The position numbers and the translations under genes were made by a program. 15,471 bases of DNA. It comes from SIG607 sp045605385 (lineage in GTDB: Bacteria; Bacillota; Clostridia; Oscillospirales; Acutalibacteraceae). Below are positions 6,274-13,361 of the stretch, piece by piece (within the stretch, counting starts at the first letter, position 1; the number at the start of each line of letters is the position of its first letter). The stretch is from NCBI GenBank assembly GCA_045605385.1, contig JAZUPW010000051.1:1-15471 (forward strand). The letters run 5' to 3'. The notes under the pieces are model-generated. The model ran no database searches and was not told the DNA's origin. It was given only the letters and a program-made list of their open reading frames with translations.

Positions 6274-7794
6274 TTAATAAACGTGAATAAATTCGCTGTC
6301 CTTATGTTGATAAAGTCTTACGTAGTCAATTTTATAATCAACGGGAGCAACAATTTTGCCTTCTTTTGCCTGCGAAGTATACAACCAGTTATTCCAGCAC
6401 AAATAGTAATAATCGTGGAAACAATCCATACCGGGATGATCAATTGAATAATCATCCTCTTCTTTGATAGAAATTTCATAATAACATTCGCCGTCAATAT
6501 AGACCTTCATAAAATCTTTGGTCCATTCAAAGCCGTAAATATGATATTCACGATGCAAATTATAACGTTCTTTAAAAGTATAGTTAAGGTCGCCCTTAAA
6601 GTTACCGCCGTTACCAACGGTGTCGCTTCCTTTATAACCGCCGAACCATTTATGTAAGTTAAAGGTTGCAGTAGTGGTAGAACCAAAAACCTCAAAAATA
6701 TCTATTTCGCCGTTATAAAGTTTTGATTCTTTTAACTTTTTATCGGGTTGCATCCAGAATGAGGGCCAAACGCCAAAAGCATAAGGAACAACAGCGCGCA
6801 TTTCCACATAACCGTATTTATATGCCATTCTGCCCGAAGTTGATACACTTTTTGCGGTGGTATACACATTTTTAACGGGGTCTTTTGTTATTCTTAACAC
6901 AAGATTTCCGTCTTCAATAAAATAGTTTTCAGACGAAGTAGAGGTAAATAAAATCTTACGGTCGGGCGACATAGTGTCGGGACCTGTGTTAAGGGAAGAA
7001 GCAAGGTCGCTTATTTTATTTCCCGTAAACTCAAGATGCCATACAAGTTCTCTGCCGTCAGAAAGTTTTTCCTCTGCGGGAATTACATCTGCTTTAAAGG
7101 CTGTTTCTTCTACTACATCTTCTTGCTCGCCTTCGGGCTCGCCCGTTACGCCTTTTGCTATATTATTAAGTGTAAGTGTGAAATCGTAAACAAGACCGTT
7201 TGCCGCGCCTATTATTTTGCCTTCTTCGTTAACAAAATTATTGGCTGTATCGCTTATTGATAGCACCGTAGTAACGGGAGTTAATTCTTCTACACCGAAT
7301 TTTTTGTTTGCAGCTTCGAAAATTCCGCTTGAAATATCTTTAAAAGAAACGCAAACGTCAATTATTTCCTCCTGAGCTTTAGCGCTGTACATTTGCTGAA
7401 GAATTATATACGGATTTTCTTCTACAAAGCCTATAAGCAATATATCGTTAATAAGCAACTCTTTAGCGCCTTTGCTGAAATAGGCAGCAAAAGCATAAGC
7501 GTTAAACTCATCAAACTCATAAAGTTCTTTTAATACTACTTTTTGAAGAGTTGCGCCGTGCATTGTTTCTTTAAGCGAGGTTAAAATAGCATCGGTAAAA
7601 TGATACCCTGCGTTGAATACATAATGATTAATACTGTCTTCATCCACGTCTGCATAAAGTTTCCGTATTTCCTTTGAAATATTTATTTCATCGGTATTCA
7701 TACCAACGCTTACTTTGGGTGCGGCATCCTTGGTGCAACCCACAAGCAAAAGCAAACAAAGAGTTATACAAATAACTTTAATGATAGTTTTCAT
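6274..7794 (-). CDS. Lipoprotein with unknown N-terminal region and C-terminal GH16 domain, copy 2
   Basis: A 506-residue surface enzyme. The signal peptide ends in the lipobox LLVG-Cys20, so it should be lipid-anchored to the outer face of the membrane. Residues about 30-215 form a region I do not recognise, shared with the next paralog (for example ILQQMYSAKAQEEI). A short acidic linker (GEPEGEQEDVVEE) leads to the GH16 domain from about 245. The active site is E-I-D-I-F-E (363-368), intact, and IDYVRLYQHKDSE closes the fold. A weak AAGG site precedes the ATG. It follows the other lipoprotein gene after 14 bases and is clearly co-transcribed. It probably degrades a beta-glucan outside the cell. 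Confidence 0.9.
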   Translation of the reverse strand: MKTIIKVICITLCLLLLVGCTKDAAPKVSVGMNTDEINISKEIRKLYADVDEDSINHYVFNAGYHFTDAILTSLKETMHGATLQKVVLKELYEFDEFNAYAFAAYFSKGAKELLINDILLIGFVEENPYIILQQMYSAKAQEEIIDVCVSFKDISSGIFEAANKKFGVEELTPVTTVLSISDTANNFVNEEGKIIGAANGLVYDFTLTLNNIAKGVTGEPEGEQEDVVEETAFKADVIPAEEKLSDGRELVWHLEFTGNKISDLASSLNTGPDTMSPDRKILFTSTSSENYFIEDGNLVLRITKDPVKNVYTTAKSVSTSGRMAYKYGYVEMRAVVPYAFGVWPSFWMQPDKKLKESKLYNGEIDIFEVFGSTTTATFNLHKWFGGYKGSDTVGNGGNFKGDLNYTFKERYNLHREYHIYGFEWTKDFMKVYIDGECYYEISIKEEDDYSIDHPGMDCFHDYYYLCWNNWLYTSQAKEGKIVAPVDYKIDYVRLYQHKDSEFIHVY

Positions 7795-7808
7795 AATTTA
7801 AACCTTGA

Positions 7809-9368
7809 TTAATAAACCTTTATACTTTCGGAATCTTTGTGCTGATAAAGTCTTACATAATCTATTCTGTAATCAGCGGGGGTAGGAATTTCTTCCTGAC
7901 CGCTGTACTCCCACAACATATTATCCCAACAAAGGAAGTAATAATCGTGGAAGCAATCCATACCGGGAAGTTTTGTTGAATAATCATCTTCTTCCTTAAT
8001 AGAAACCTCATAATAGCACTTTCCGTCTACGTAAGCCTTCATGTAATCCTTTGTCCATTCAAAGCCGTAAACGTGATAAGTATCGCTTAAATTCGCGGTA
8101 TTTGAATAAGTATATTTACGGTTTCCGGTGTGTTTTCCGCCATTTCCTATTTGCACCGAACTTTGCATTTTTTCAGGCCACTTATGAAGATTGAAATAAA
8201 GTGAGTTTGTACTGCCAAACACTTCAAAAATATCTATTTCACCGTGATATTTGCTTTTTTTAAGGTTTAAATCGGGTTTCATCCAGAAACCTGGCCATAC
8301 ATATTTCTGGAAAGGAACCTTTGCGCGCATTTCTACGTAACCGTATTTATAGGACATTTTGCCCGAAGTAGATACGCTGTGCGCGGTTGTATAAGAATTA
8401 GCACCTTTTTTAGTAAGCCTTAATACAAGGTCGCCTTTTTCCACAAAATAGTTGCTTGATTCAGTAGAAGTAAACAAATATTTCCTGTCGGGATTCATAT
8501 TTGCAACGCCTGTAGTAAGTTTTGAAGCAACTACACCCATATTGTTTTCGTTAAATTCAATATTCCAGGTAAGAACACGGCCGTCGCTTAATTTAGTAGG
8601 AATAGTATCGCCAACAGGTGCTGAAGGAGCCGAGTTGTTATTAGGATCAGAAGCCACGTTACCGCCGCTTGGATCGTTATTAATACTTGTTCCTTCACCG
8701 CCGTGAAGACCGCCGCTTACGTTTATAGCGTTATCTTCGCCCGAAATTATTGCTTCTATGCTTAATGTAATGTCTTTAACGGCACCGCCTGTAAATTCAA
8801 CAGCGTTATCGTCTTCATCGGTAATATAGTTTTCTTCATCAACAATTGAAAGGGTTGTTTTCTTAACGCTGTCAATTTCAAACTGTTTATTAAATGCGCT
8901 GAAAATATCTTCAAATTCGTTTTCGTGAAGAATATAGGCATTACTAATTTCTTCCTGTGCTTTTGCAGTATACATTTGCTGTAAAACTATGTAATTATTG
9001 CCTTCATATTCACCTAAAAGCAAAACATCGTTAATAATAAAAGTTTCAAATTTAAGTGCAACCGAATAAACCTTGAAACTGTTAAATGAGTCTACCTCTT
9101 TAACAAGAATGGTTTCAGCAGTTTTTTCAGTTAAGACATCTGTAAGGGTTTTGCTTAATACTGTCAGCACGTTATCGGTTGCATTAAACACAGCACTGCT
9201 TATGTTATCTTCACTTGCGTTTTCATATAAAACTTTAAGATTTTGGGCAATTGCTGTTTCGGTTTCATTCATAGTAAGGTCAATTTGCTTTTTACCGCCC
9301 GATTCAGAGCAACCCACCAAAAGTACAAATGCCAGAACAATTGCAATAATTTTTACAAACTTTTTCAT
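7809..9368 (-). CDS. Lipoprotein with unknown N-terminal region and C-terminal GH16 domain, copy 1
   Basis: A 519-residue paralog of the gene after it, and first gene of the operon. The signal peptide ends at LLVG-Cys20 (lipobox). Residues about 30-210 hold the same unrecognised region (VLQQMYTAKAQEEI). A flexible Gly/Ser/Asn/Pro linker (about 215-255) is longer than in the second copy. The GH16 domain begins at about 260 with the active site E-I-D-I-F-E (377-382) complete, and ends in IDYVRLYQHKDSE. AGGAG lies about 7 bases before the ATG, behind a strong extended -10 promoter. The tethered catalytic domain on a linker fits an enzyme reaching polysaccharide outside the cell. Substrate is likely a beta-1,3-type glucan, but that is inference. 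Confidence 0.92.
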   Translation of the reverse strand: MKKFVKIIAIVLAFVLLVGCSESGGKKQIDLTMNETETAIAQNLKVLYENASEDNISSAVFNATDNVLTVLSKTLTDVLTEKTAETILVKEVDSFNSFKVYSVALKFETFIINDVLLLGEYEGNNYIVLQQMYTAKAQEEISNAYILHENEFEDIFSAFNKQFEIDSVKKTTLSIVDEENYITDEDDNAVEFTGGAVKDITLSIEAIISGEDNAINVSGGLHGGEGTSINNDPSGGNVASDPNNNSAPSAPVGDTIPTKLSDGRVLTWNIEFNENNMGVVASKLTTGVANMNPDRKYLFTSTESSNYFVEKGDLVLRLTKKGANSYTTAHSVSTSGKMSYKYGYVEMRAKVPFQKYVWPGFWMKPDLNLKKSKYHGEIDIFEVFGSTNSLYFNLHKWPEKMQSSVQIGNGGKHTGNRKYTYSNTANLSDTYHVYGFEWTKDYMKAYVDGKCYYEVSIKEEDDYSTKLPGMDCFHDYYFLCWDNMLWEYSGQEEIPTPADYRIDYVRLYQHKDSESIKVY

Positions 9369-9408
9369 TTTTCTCTCCTGAATAAATAAATTTTTATTGT
9401 TTTAGTAA

Positions 9409-9437
9409 ATTTTATCAAAGACGGCACTTAAAGTCAA
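9409..9437 (-). promoter_or_regulatory. Promoter of the GH16 lipoprotein operon, extended -10
   Basis: On the minus strand TTGACT (9432-9437), a 17-base spacer ending TGA, and TAAAAT (9409-9414) make a strong extended -10 promoter starting near 9402. Over 29 positions it matches the promoter of the GH37 gene at 11893-11921 in 21. Confidence 0.8.
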
Positions 9438-9458
9438 TACATTTTTAGTTCAAAAGTA

Positions 9459-9487
9459 TAGACTTTTAAAGAAATTTAGTGTAAAAT
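9459..9487 (+). promoter_or_regulatory. Probable promoter of zapA
   Basis: TAGACT (9459-9464), a 17-base spacer and TAAAAT (9482-9487) match consensus in 4 of 6 and 5 of 6 positions. AAGGAG at 9512-9517 precedes the zapA ATG at 9526. Confidence 0.55.
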
Positions 9488-9525
9488 TAAGTAGTAACAT
9501 TTAAACTTTTTAAGGAGAAAAAAAT

Positions 9526-9819
9526 ATGTCCAATATTATTCGTATAACCGTTGGGGGTATTCCCTATTCCGTTTCCTGTGATGACGATGAAACTTATGCA
9601 AAAGCATTGGCAAGTGAACTTGAGCACAGAATGGACGTATTGGCAAAAAACAAGCCTTTTCTGTCTACAACAATGGTTGCGGTAATGACAGCGCTTGACT
9701 GTTTGGACCAAAGCAAAAAGACCGCCGCAGAAAACGAAAAACTGCGTCTTGAAGTAAAGCGTCTTACCGAAGAATCTGCCTGCCGGAAAGCAGACCAGAA
9801 CCGTTTTGGAAACAACTGA
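9526..9819 (+). CDS. zapA: Cell division protein ZapA
   Basis: A 97-residue cytoplasmic protein of the ZapA family, which bundles FtsZ filaments at the division site. The N-terminal half has the family opening (N-I-I-R-I-T-V-G-G-I-P-Y) and the strand-helix layout of the FtsZ-binding head, with ETYAKALASELEHRM. From about residue 50 it becomes a helical coiled coil (ALDCLDQSKKTAAENEKLRL). Length is typical. AAGGAG lies 8 bases before the ATG. The next gene starts 4 bases after its stop, so the pair is co-transcribed and probably translationally coupled; zapA next to a U32-family gene recurs in clostridia as I recall it. Confidence 0.85.
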   Translation: MSNIIRITVGGIPYSVSCDDDETYAKALASELEHRMDVLAKNKPFLSTTMVAVMTALDCLDQSKKTAAENEKLRLEVKRLTEESACRKADQNRFGNN

Positions 9820-9823
9820 TACT

Positions 9824-11881
9824 ATGAATAAAAACACCGTTGGAGAAATACTTGCGCCCGTTGGTAATTTTGATATGCTTTATGCCGCCGTACGAAGCGG
9901 TGCCGATGCAGTTTACCTTGGCGCAGAAGATTTCAATGCCCGAAGAAATGCGCAGAATTTTTCGCTTGAAGACCTAAAAGAAGCAGTAAAATATTGCCAT
10001 ATACGCTCGGTTAAAGTTTATTTAACTCTTAATATTTTAGTAAGTGATAACGAGTTCAACAAAGCAGTTGAACTGTGTTTTTATGCCTATAATGCGGGTG
10101 TAGATGCCGTAATTATTGCCGATACGGGACTTGCGCTTTACATAAGTAAAGTTTTGCCCGAACTTGCGCTTCACGCATCTACCCAAATGACTGTTTATTC
10201 GCCCGAAGCATTACCTCCTTTAAAAGAAATGGGCTTTACACGGGTAGTCGCCGCAAGAGAAATGAGTAAGAATGCGTTAATTAACCTTGTAAACGGCGCT
10301 AAAGAACTTAATATGGAAGTTGAAGTGTTTGTTCACGGCGCACTGTGTATGTGTGTTTCGGGACAATGTCTTATGTCGGCTTTTTTAGGCGGCAGAAGCG
10401 GAAACCGAGGCCTTTGTGCAGGACCCTGCCGACTTCCCTTTTCGGCACTTGACAAAAAAGAGCGTTACGATTTAAGCCTTAAAGATTTATCTCTTTTAAG
10501 CCACATAAAAGAACTTTGTGAAATGGGAGTGGCGTCCTTTAAAATTGAAGGCCGTATGAAACGAAGCGAGTATGTTGCCGCTGCAACAACGGCTGTGAAA
10601 TACGCAAAAGAAAACGGAAACTTACCAAGTGATATTAACGACCTTTTAAAAGGGGTATTCAGCCGTTCGGGTTTTACCGACGGTTATTATACAAATAACT
10701 TAGGCAAAGATATGTTTGGCACAAGAACCAAAGACGACGTACTATCTGCCCCTGCCGTGCTTCCGAAACTGCATGAACTCTACCGAAAAGAATACTCACA
10801 TATTCCGCTTAATGCAACCCTTACTTTAAAGCAAAACTGCCAAAGTGTTTTAACTTTAAGTTGCGGCGAACATACTGTTTCAGTAATGGGCGAAATAAGT
10901 GAGAAAGCCGTAAATAAACCGCTTGATAAAGATACCGCTTTTAGGCAATTAAGCAAACTGGGCAACACGCCTTACCTACTGCAAAATTTAGATTTTTACA
11001 CCGAAAACGGACTTACTTTACCGTCTTCAGCGCTTAATTCAATGCGCCGAAATGCTACCGAGCAGTTAAACGATTTAAGAAGTTCGCCTGAACACAATAA
11101 GCAAACCGTATATCCCAAAGCAAAAACACCCACAAAAAAAGAAATTAAAGGCTTTATTTTACGGGTAAATGATATATCACTTATACCAAATGATATTTCA
11201 TTTGTAAAAGCGGTATGTATTCCTGCCGAAAAAATAACAAAAGAAAGTTTGAATTTAAATATTCCGGTTATAGCCGAACTTCCGCGTGTTTGCGAAGATA
11301 CCGCTTTAATTAAAAACATACTGTTTAGTTTAAAAGAAAACGGTGTAGAATATGTTTCAATTGGAAATTTATCGCAAATAGAACTTGTAAATGAAGCGCA
11401 ACTAAAAATTATATTTGGTTTCGGTATGAATATTTTTTCTTCGTTCAGTTGTGATTTTGCGAACAGTTTTTATGCAAACGGTATTTTACTTTCACCCGAA
11501 CTCACTGTTAACCAAATAAACAATATTTCTTGTAATACTAAAACTGCAGTTTTTGTTTACGGCAAACTTCCGCTTATGATATTTAAAAACTGCCCAATAA
11601 AAAACGCAAAAGACTGTAACGAATGTAAGCAAAATTCTTACCTTACCGACCGCAAAAACGAACAGTTCGGTATTCGTTGCCGTTTAGGTTTCAGCGAACT
11701 GTTTAACAGTACGCCCATTTGGATGGCAGACCGCTTAAATGAGTTAAACTGCGATTACGGCGTACTTTACTTTACTAATGAAACAAAGCAAGAAATAACA
11801 AACGTTTTAAACGATTTTAAAAACGGTAACCCCGCAAACTCAAAATTCACAAGAGGTCTTTACAATAAAGGTGTTTTGTAA
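9824..11881 (+). CDS. U32-family protein with DUF3656 (RlhA/TrhP-type RNA hydroxylation protein)
   Basis: A 685-residue cytoplasmic protein. The N-terminal U32 region carries EILAPVGNFDMLYAAVRSGA and the family signature E-V-F-V-H-G-A-L-C-M-C-V-S-G-Q-C (about 167-182), followed by C-A-G-P-C (198-202), cysteines likely to hold an iron-sulfur cluster. A middle region (about 320-420) ends in the DUF3656 pattern ALNSMRRNATEQL. A second U32-like half ends in YGKLPLMIFKNCPIK and a further cysteine group. Family members were long called collagenase-like peptidases, but E. coli RlhA and the TrhP proteins are needed for hydroxylation of 23S rRNA or of tRNA uridine-34. This long form is closest to RlhA in layout; the exact target is uncertain. 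ATG 9824 is preferred over the in-frame TTG at 9806, which lies inside zapA. Confidence 0.85.
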   Translation: MNKNTVGEILAPVGNFDMLYAAVRSGADAVYLGAEDFNARRNAQNFSLEDLKEAVKYCHIRSVKVYLTLNILVSDNEFNKAVELCFYAYNAGVDAVIIADTGLALYISKVLPELALHASTQMTVYSPEALPPLKEMGFTRVVAAREMSKNALINLVNGAKELNMEVEVFVHGALCMCVSGQCLMSAFLGGRSGNRGLCAGPCRLPFSALDKKERYDLSLKDLSLLSHIKELCEMGVASFKIEGRMKRSEYVAAATTAVKYAKENGNLPSDINDLLKGVFSRSGFTDGYYTNNLGKDMFGTRTKDDVLSAPAVLPKLHELYRKEYSHIPLNATLTLKQNCQSVLTLSCGEHTVSVMGEISEKAVNKPLDKDTAFRQLSKLGNTPYLLQNLDFYTENGLTLPSSALNSMRRNATEQLNDLRSSPEHNKQTVYPKAKTPTKKEIKGFILRVNDISLIPNDISFVKAVCIPAEKITKESLNLNIPVIAELPRVCEDTALIKNILFSLKENGVEYVSIGNLSQIELVNEAQLKIIFGFGMNIFSSFSCDFANSFYANGILLSPELTVNQINNISCNTKTAVFVYGKLPLMIFKNCPIKNAKDCNECKQNSYLTDRKNEQFGIRCRLGFSELFNSTPIWMADRLNELNCDYGVLYFTNETKQEITNVLNDFKNGNPANSKFTRGLYNKGVL

Positions 11882-11892
11882 GCACGTTTTTC

Positions 11893-11921
11893 TTGACTTT
11901 AAAGGTCATTTATGATAACCT
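11893..11921 (+). promoter_or_regulatory. Probable promoter of the GH37-family gene
   Basis: TTGACT (11893-11898), a 17-base spacer ending TGA, and TAACCT (11916-11921) form a weak extended -10 promoter 12 bases after the U32 gene stop. The -10 alone is poor; the call rests on its 21-of-29 match to the GH16 lipoprotein promoter (9409-9437). Confidence 0.5.
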
Positions 11922-11950
11922 AATTAAAACCAAAAAAGGCGGTACTTTTT

Positions 11951-13165
11951 ATGAAATTAAATGCAAAGGATTATATATTAAGCGTGTGGGATAAAACCAT
12001 TCGTACAAAAACTGAAGATGAAGGCACAAAAATAGGTCTTCCCTATCCTTTTTCCTGCCCAAGCAGTGTTGAAGGCTTTTTCGATATGTATTATTGGGAT
12101 ACCTACTTTACTAATATAGGTCTTATTTTATCTAACCGTACAGAACAGGCAAAAAATAACTGTATGAACGTTGCTTACCTTATAAACCGTTACGGCTTTA
12201 TGCCAAACGGCAACTGCACTTATTTTCTTTCGCGTTCACAACCTCCGTTTTTTTCGCTTATGGTTAAAGACGTTTACGAACAGACGGGCGATAAGGTTTG
12301 GCTTAAGGAAATGTATGCCGCTGCAAAACGCGAATACGAATTCTGGCAAAATCAAAGAAACACAGAAACGGGTTTAAACCGTTATTACGGAAGCGAACCA
12401 TTTAGCAGCGTTGCAAGTGATTACTGCAAACGCGTAAGCATAGAAATGCCTACCGATAAAAATGAAATAGAAAGTCTTAGCTATAACTACCGCGCTGTTT
12501 GTGAATCGGGTTGGGATTGCAGCAGCCGTTGCGGTTATGAAATGCAAAACTATAACGTTGTTGATTTAAACTCGCTTCTTTACGATATGGAACAGAATTT
12601 AGCATTCTTCTGCACAGAACTTGAAAACGGTGACGAAAACGTTTGGCTAAAAGCAGCAAAGATGCGCAAAGAAAAAATAAATGCAATTTTATACGATAGT
12701 GAAAAAGGCGCTTATTATGATTATAACTTTGTAAGCGGTCAAAAAGACGATTTGTTTACACTTGCTTCCTACTATCCGCTTTACGCTTCGCTTTGCAGTG
12801 AAGAACAAGCAAAAAAACTTGTTGAAAAATTAAGCCTTGTAGAATGCCAGTACGGTATTGCCTGTTGCGAACCGGGCAAATCTAAACTTAATCTGCAGTG
12901 GGATTACCCTAACGGTTGGGCGTGTCTTCAGTATATTGTTATTAAAGGTCTTCTTAATTACGGATACACCGAAGATGCTTTAAGAATTGCTCAGAAATAC
13001 GTTGATATTATAGAAAAAATTTATAATGAAACAGGCTATTTATGGGAAAAATATAACGTAGTAACAGGCACTATTGCCGAAAGCGAAAGCCACCGTGCCT
13101 ATGAAATGGTCGGCTGGAGCGCAGGTATTTATCTTTTCTGCCTTAAACTGCTTGGAAAATTTTAA
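11951..13165 (+). CDS. GH37 (trehalase-family) glycoside hydrolase, short form
   Basis: A 404-residue cytoplasmic enzyme; no signal peptide. GH37 motifs occur in the right order: E-G-F-F-D-M-Y-Y-W-D-T-Y (41-52, trehalase signature 1 region), SRSQPPF (94-100), E-S-G-W-D (185-189, with Asp189 matching the catalytic acid), Q-W-D-Y-P-N-G-W (316-323, signature 2) and Y-E-M-V-G-W (384-389, Glu385 in the place of the catalytic base). Characterised trehalases are about 550 residues; here mainly the N-terminal part is missing, but the barrel motifs are complete, so it does not look broken. An AAGGCGG ribosome site precedes the ATG. Trehalose (to two glucoses) is the known GH37 substrate, but with beta-glucanases nearby another glucoside is possible. 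Confidence 0.83.
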   Translation: MKLNAKDYILSVWDKTIRTKTEDEGTKIGLPYPFSCPSSVEGFFDMYYWDTYFTNIGLILSNRTEQAKNNCMNVAYLINRYGFMPNGNCTYFLSRSQPPFFSLMVKDVYEQTGDKVWLKEMYAAAKREYEFWQNQRNTETGLNRYYGSEPFSSVASDYCKRVSIEMPTDKNEIESLSYNYRAVCESGWDCSSRCGYEMQNYNVVDLNSLLYDMEQNLAFFCTELENGDENVWLKAAKMRKEKINAILYDSEKGAYYDYNFVSGQKDDLFTLASYYPLYASLCSEEQAKKLVEKLSLVECQYGIACCEPGKSKLNLQWDYPNGWACLQYIVIKGLLNYGYTEDALRIAQKYVDIIEKIYNETGYLWEKYNVVTGTIAESESHRAYEMVGWSAGIYLFCLKLLGKF

Positions 13166-13166
13166 G

Positions 13167-13195
13167 TTGCAAAAGAATTTTTGTTGTGTTAAAAT
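13167..13195 (+). promoter_or_regulatory. Promoter of the mgtE leader
   Basis: TTGCAA (13167-13172), a 17-base spacer and TAAAAT (13190-13195) match consensus in 4 and 5 of 6 positions and begin 2 bases after the GH37 stop. The start would be near 13202, giving a leader RNA of about 160 bases before the mgtE ATG. Confidence 0.6.
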
Positions 13196-13228
13196 ATAAT
13201 AAATAATTTTTTAAACGAGGTGAACGGT

Positions 13229-13297
13229 ATGGACCCGCTGGGGCGAAGTATTATCTTTAAACTTAATATCGGCGGTCTGTACCCCTTTAAACTGTAG
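13229..13297 (+). CDS. 22-codon leader peptide upstream of mgtE
   Basis: A complete short reading frame (ATG to TAG) with an excellent ribosome site, GAGGTGA at 13217-13223, 5 bases before the ATG. The peptide begins M-D-P-L-G-R-S-I-I-F-K-L and ends N-I-G-G-L-Y-P-F-K-L. It has no homolog that I recognise. Asp-Pro right after the initiator Met recalls enterobacterial MgtL (Met-Glu-Pro-Asp-Pro...), where acidic and proline residues make the ribosome fall apart at low Mg2+ and so switch on mgtA. Codons 15-17 (13271-13278) are also the antiterminator arm that pairs with the terminator of the mgtE leader. Function as a Mg2+-sensing leader is inference; the frame, ribosome site and pairing are seen directly. 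Confidence 0.75.
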   Translation: MDPLGRSIIFKLNIGGLYPFKL

Positions 13298-13339
13298 TGA
13301 AACACCTACGGTTATTCTTGTTGTTTTTAAAAGACCGCC
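13271..13339 (+). promoter_or_regulatory. Antiterminator structure of the mgtE leader
   Basis: GGCGGTCT (13271-13278, inside the leader reading frame) is perfectly complementary to AGACCGCC (13332-13339), the left arm of the downstream terminator. The enclosed 53 bases contain an 8-base-pair hairpin (13290-13297 with 13306-13313, one G-U pair) that overlaps the leader stop codon. Antiterminator and terminator cannot form together. A ribosome translating codons 12-20 would mask the first arm and favour termination. A ribosome lost at codons 2-3, or no translation, would free it and favour mgtE expression. Confidence 0.65.
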
Positions 13340-13361
13340 TAAGAAAGGTGGTCTTTTTTTT
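13329..13361 (+). terminator. Leader terminator overlapping the mgtE ribosome site
   Basis: A 12-base-pair stem (13329-13340 with 13346-13357, one G-U pair) with a 5-base loop is followed by T13354-T13361, ending one base before the mgtE ATG at 13362. The right arm contains AAGGTGG (13345-13351), the only good ribosome site for mgtE. The hairpin therefore both stops transcription and hides the start of translation. Confidence 0.85.

Noticed and set aside
8452..8706. Plus-strand open frame inside the GH16 lipoprotein gene (and similar frames such as 5046-5255, 6974-7189 and 9073-9381)
   Set aside because: These are antisense shadows of clearly homologous genes with no ribosome sites of their own.
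4313..9368. Insertion sequence or transposon behind the GH16 duplication
   Set aside because: No transposase, terminal inverted repeats or target-site duplications were seen; simple tandem duplication explains the array.
9806..9823. TTG start for the U32-family gene inside zapA
   Set aside because: Family proteins begin just before the EILAPVG strand, which the ATG at 9824 reaches with a normal short lead.
13202..13361. M-box (ykoK) or another known metal riboswitch upstream of mgtE
   Set aside because: The size fits, but I could not find the conserved M-box segments by eye, and the region is largely taken up by a well-initiated short reading frame. A covariance-model search would settle it; a strong M-box hit would overturn the leader-peptide view.
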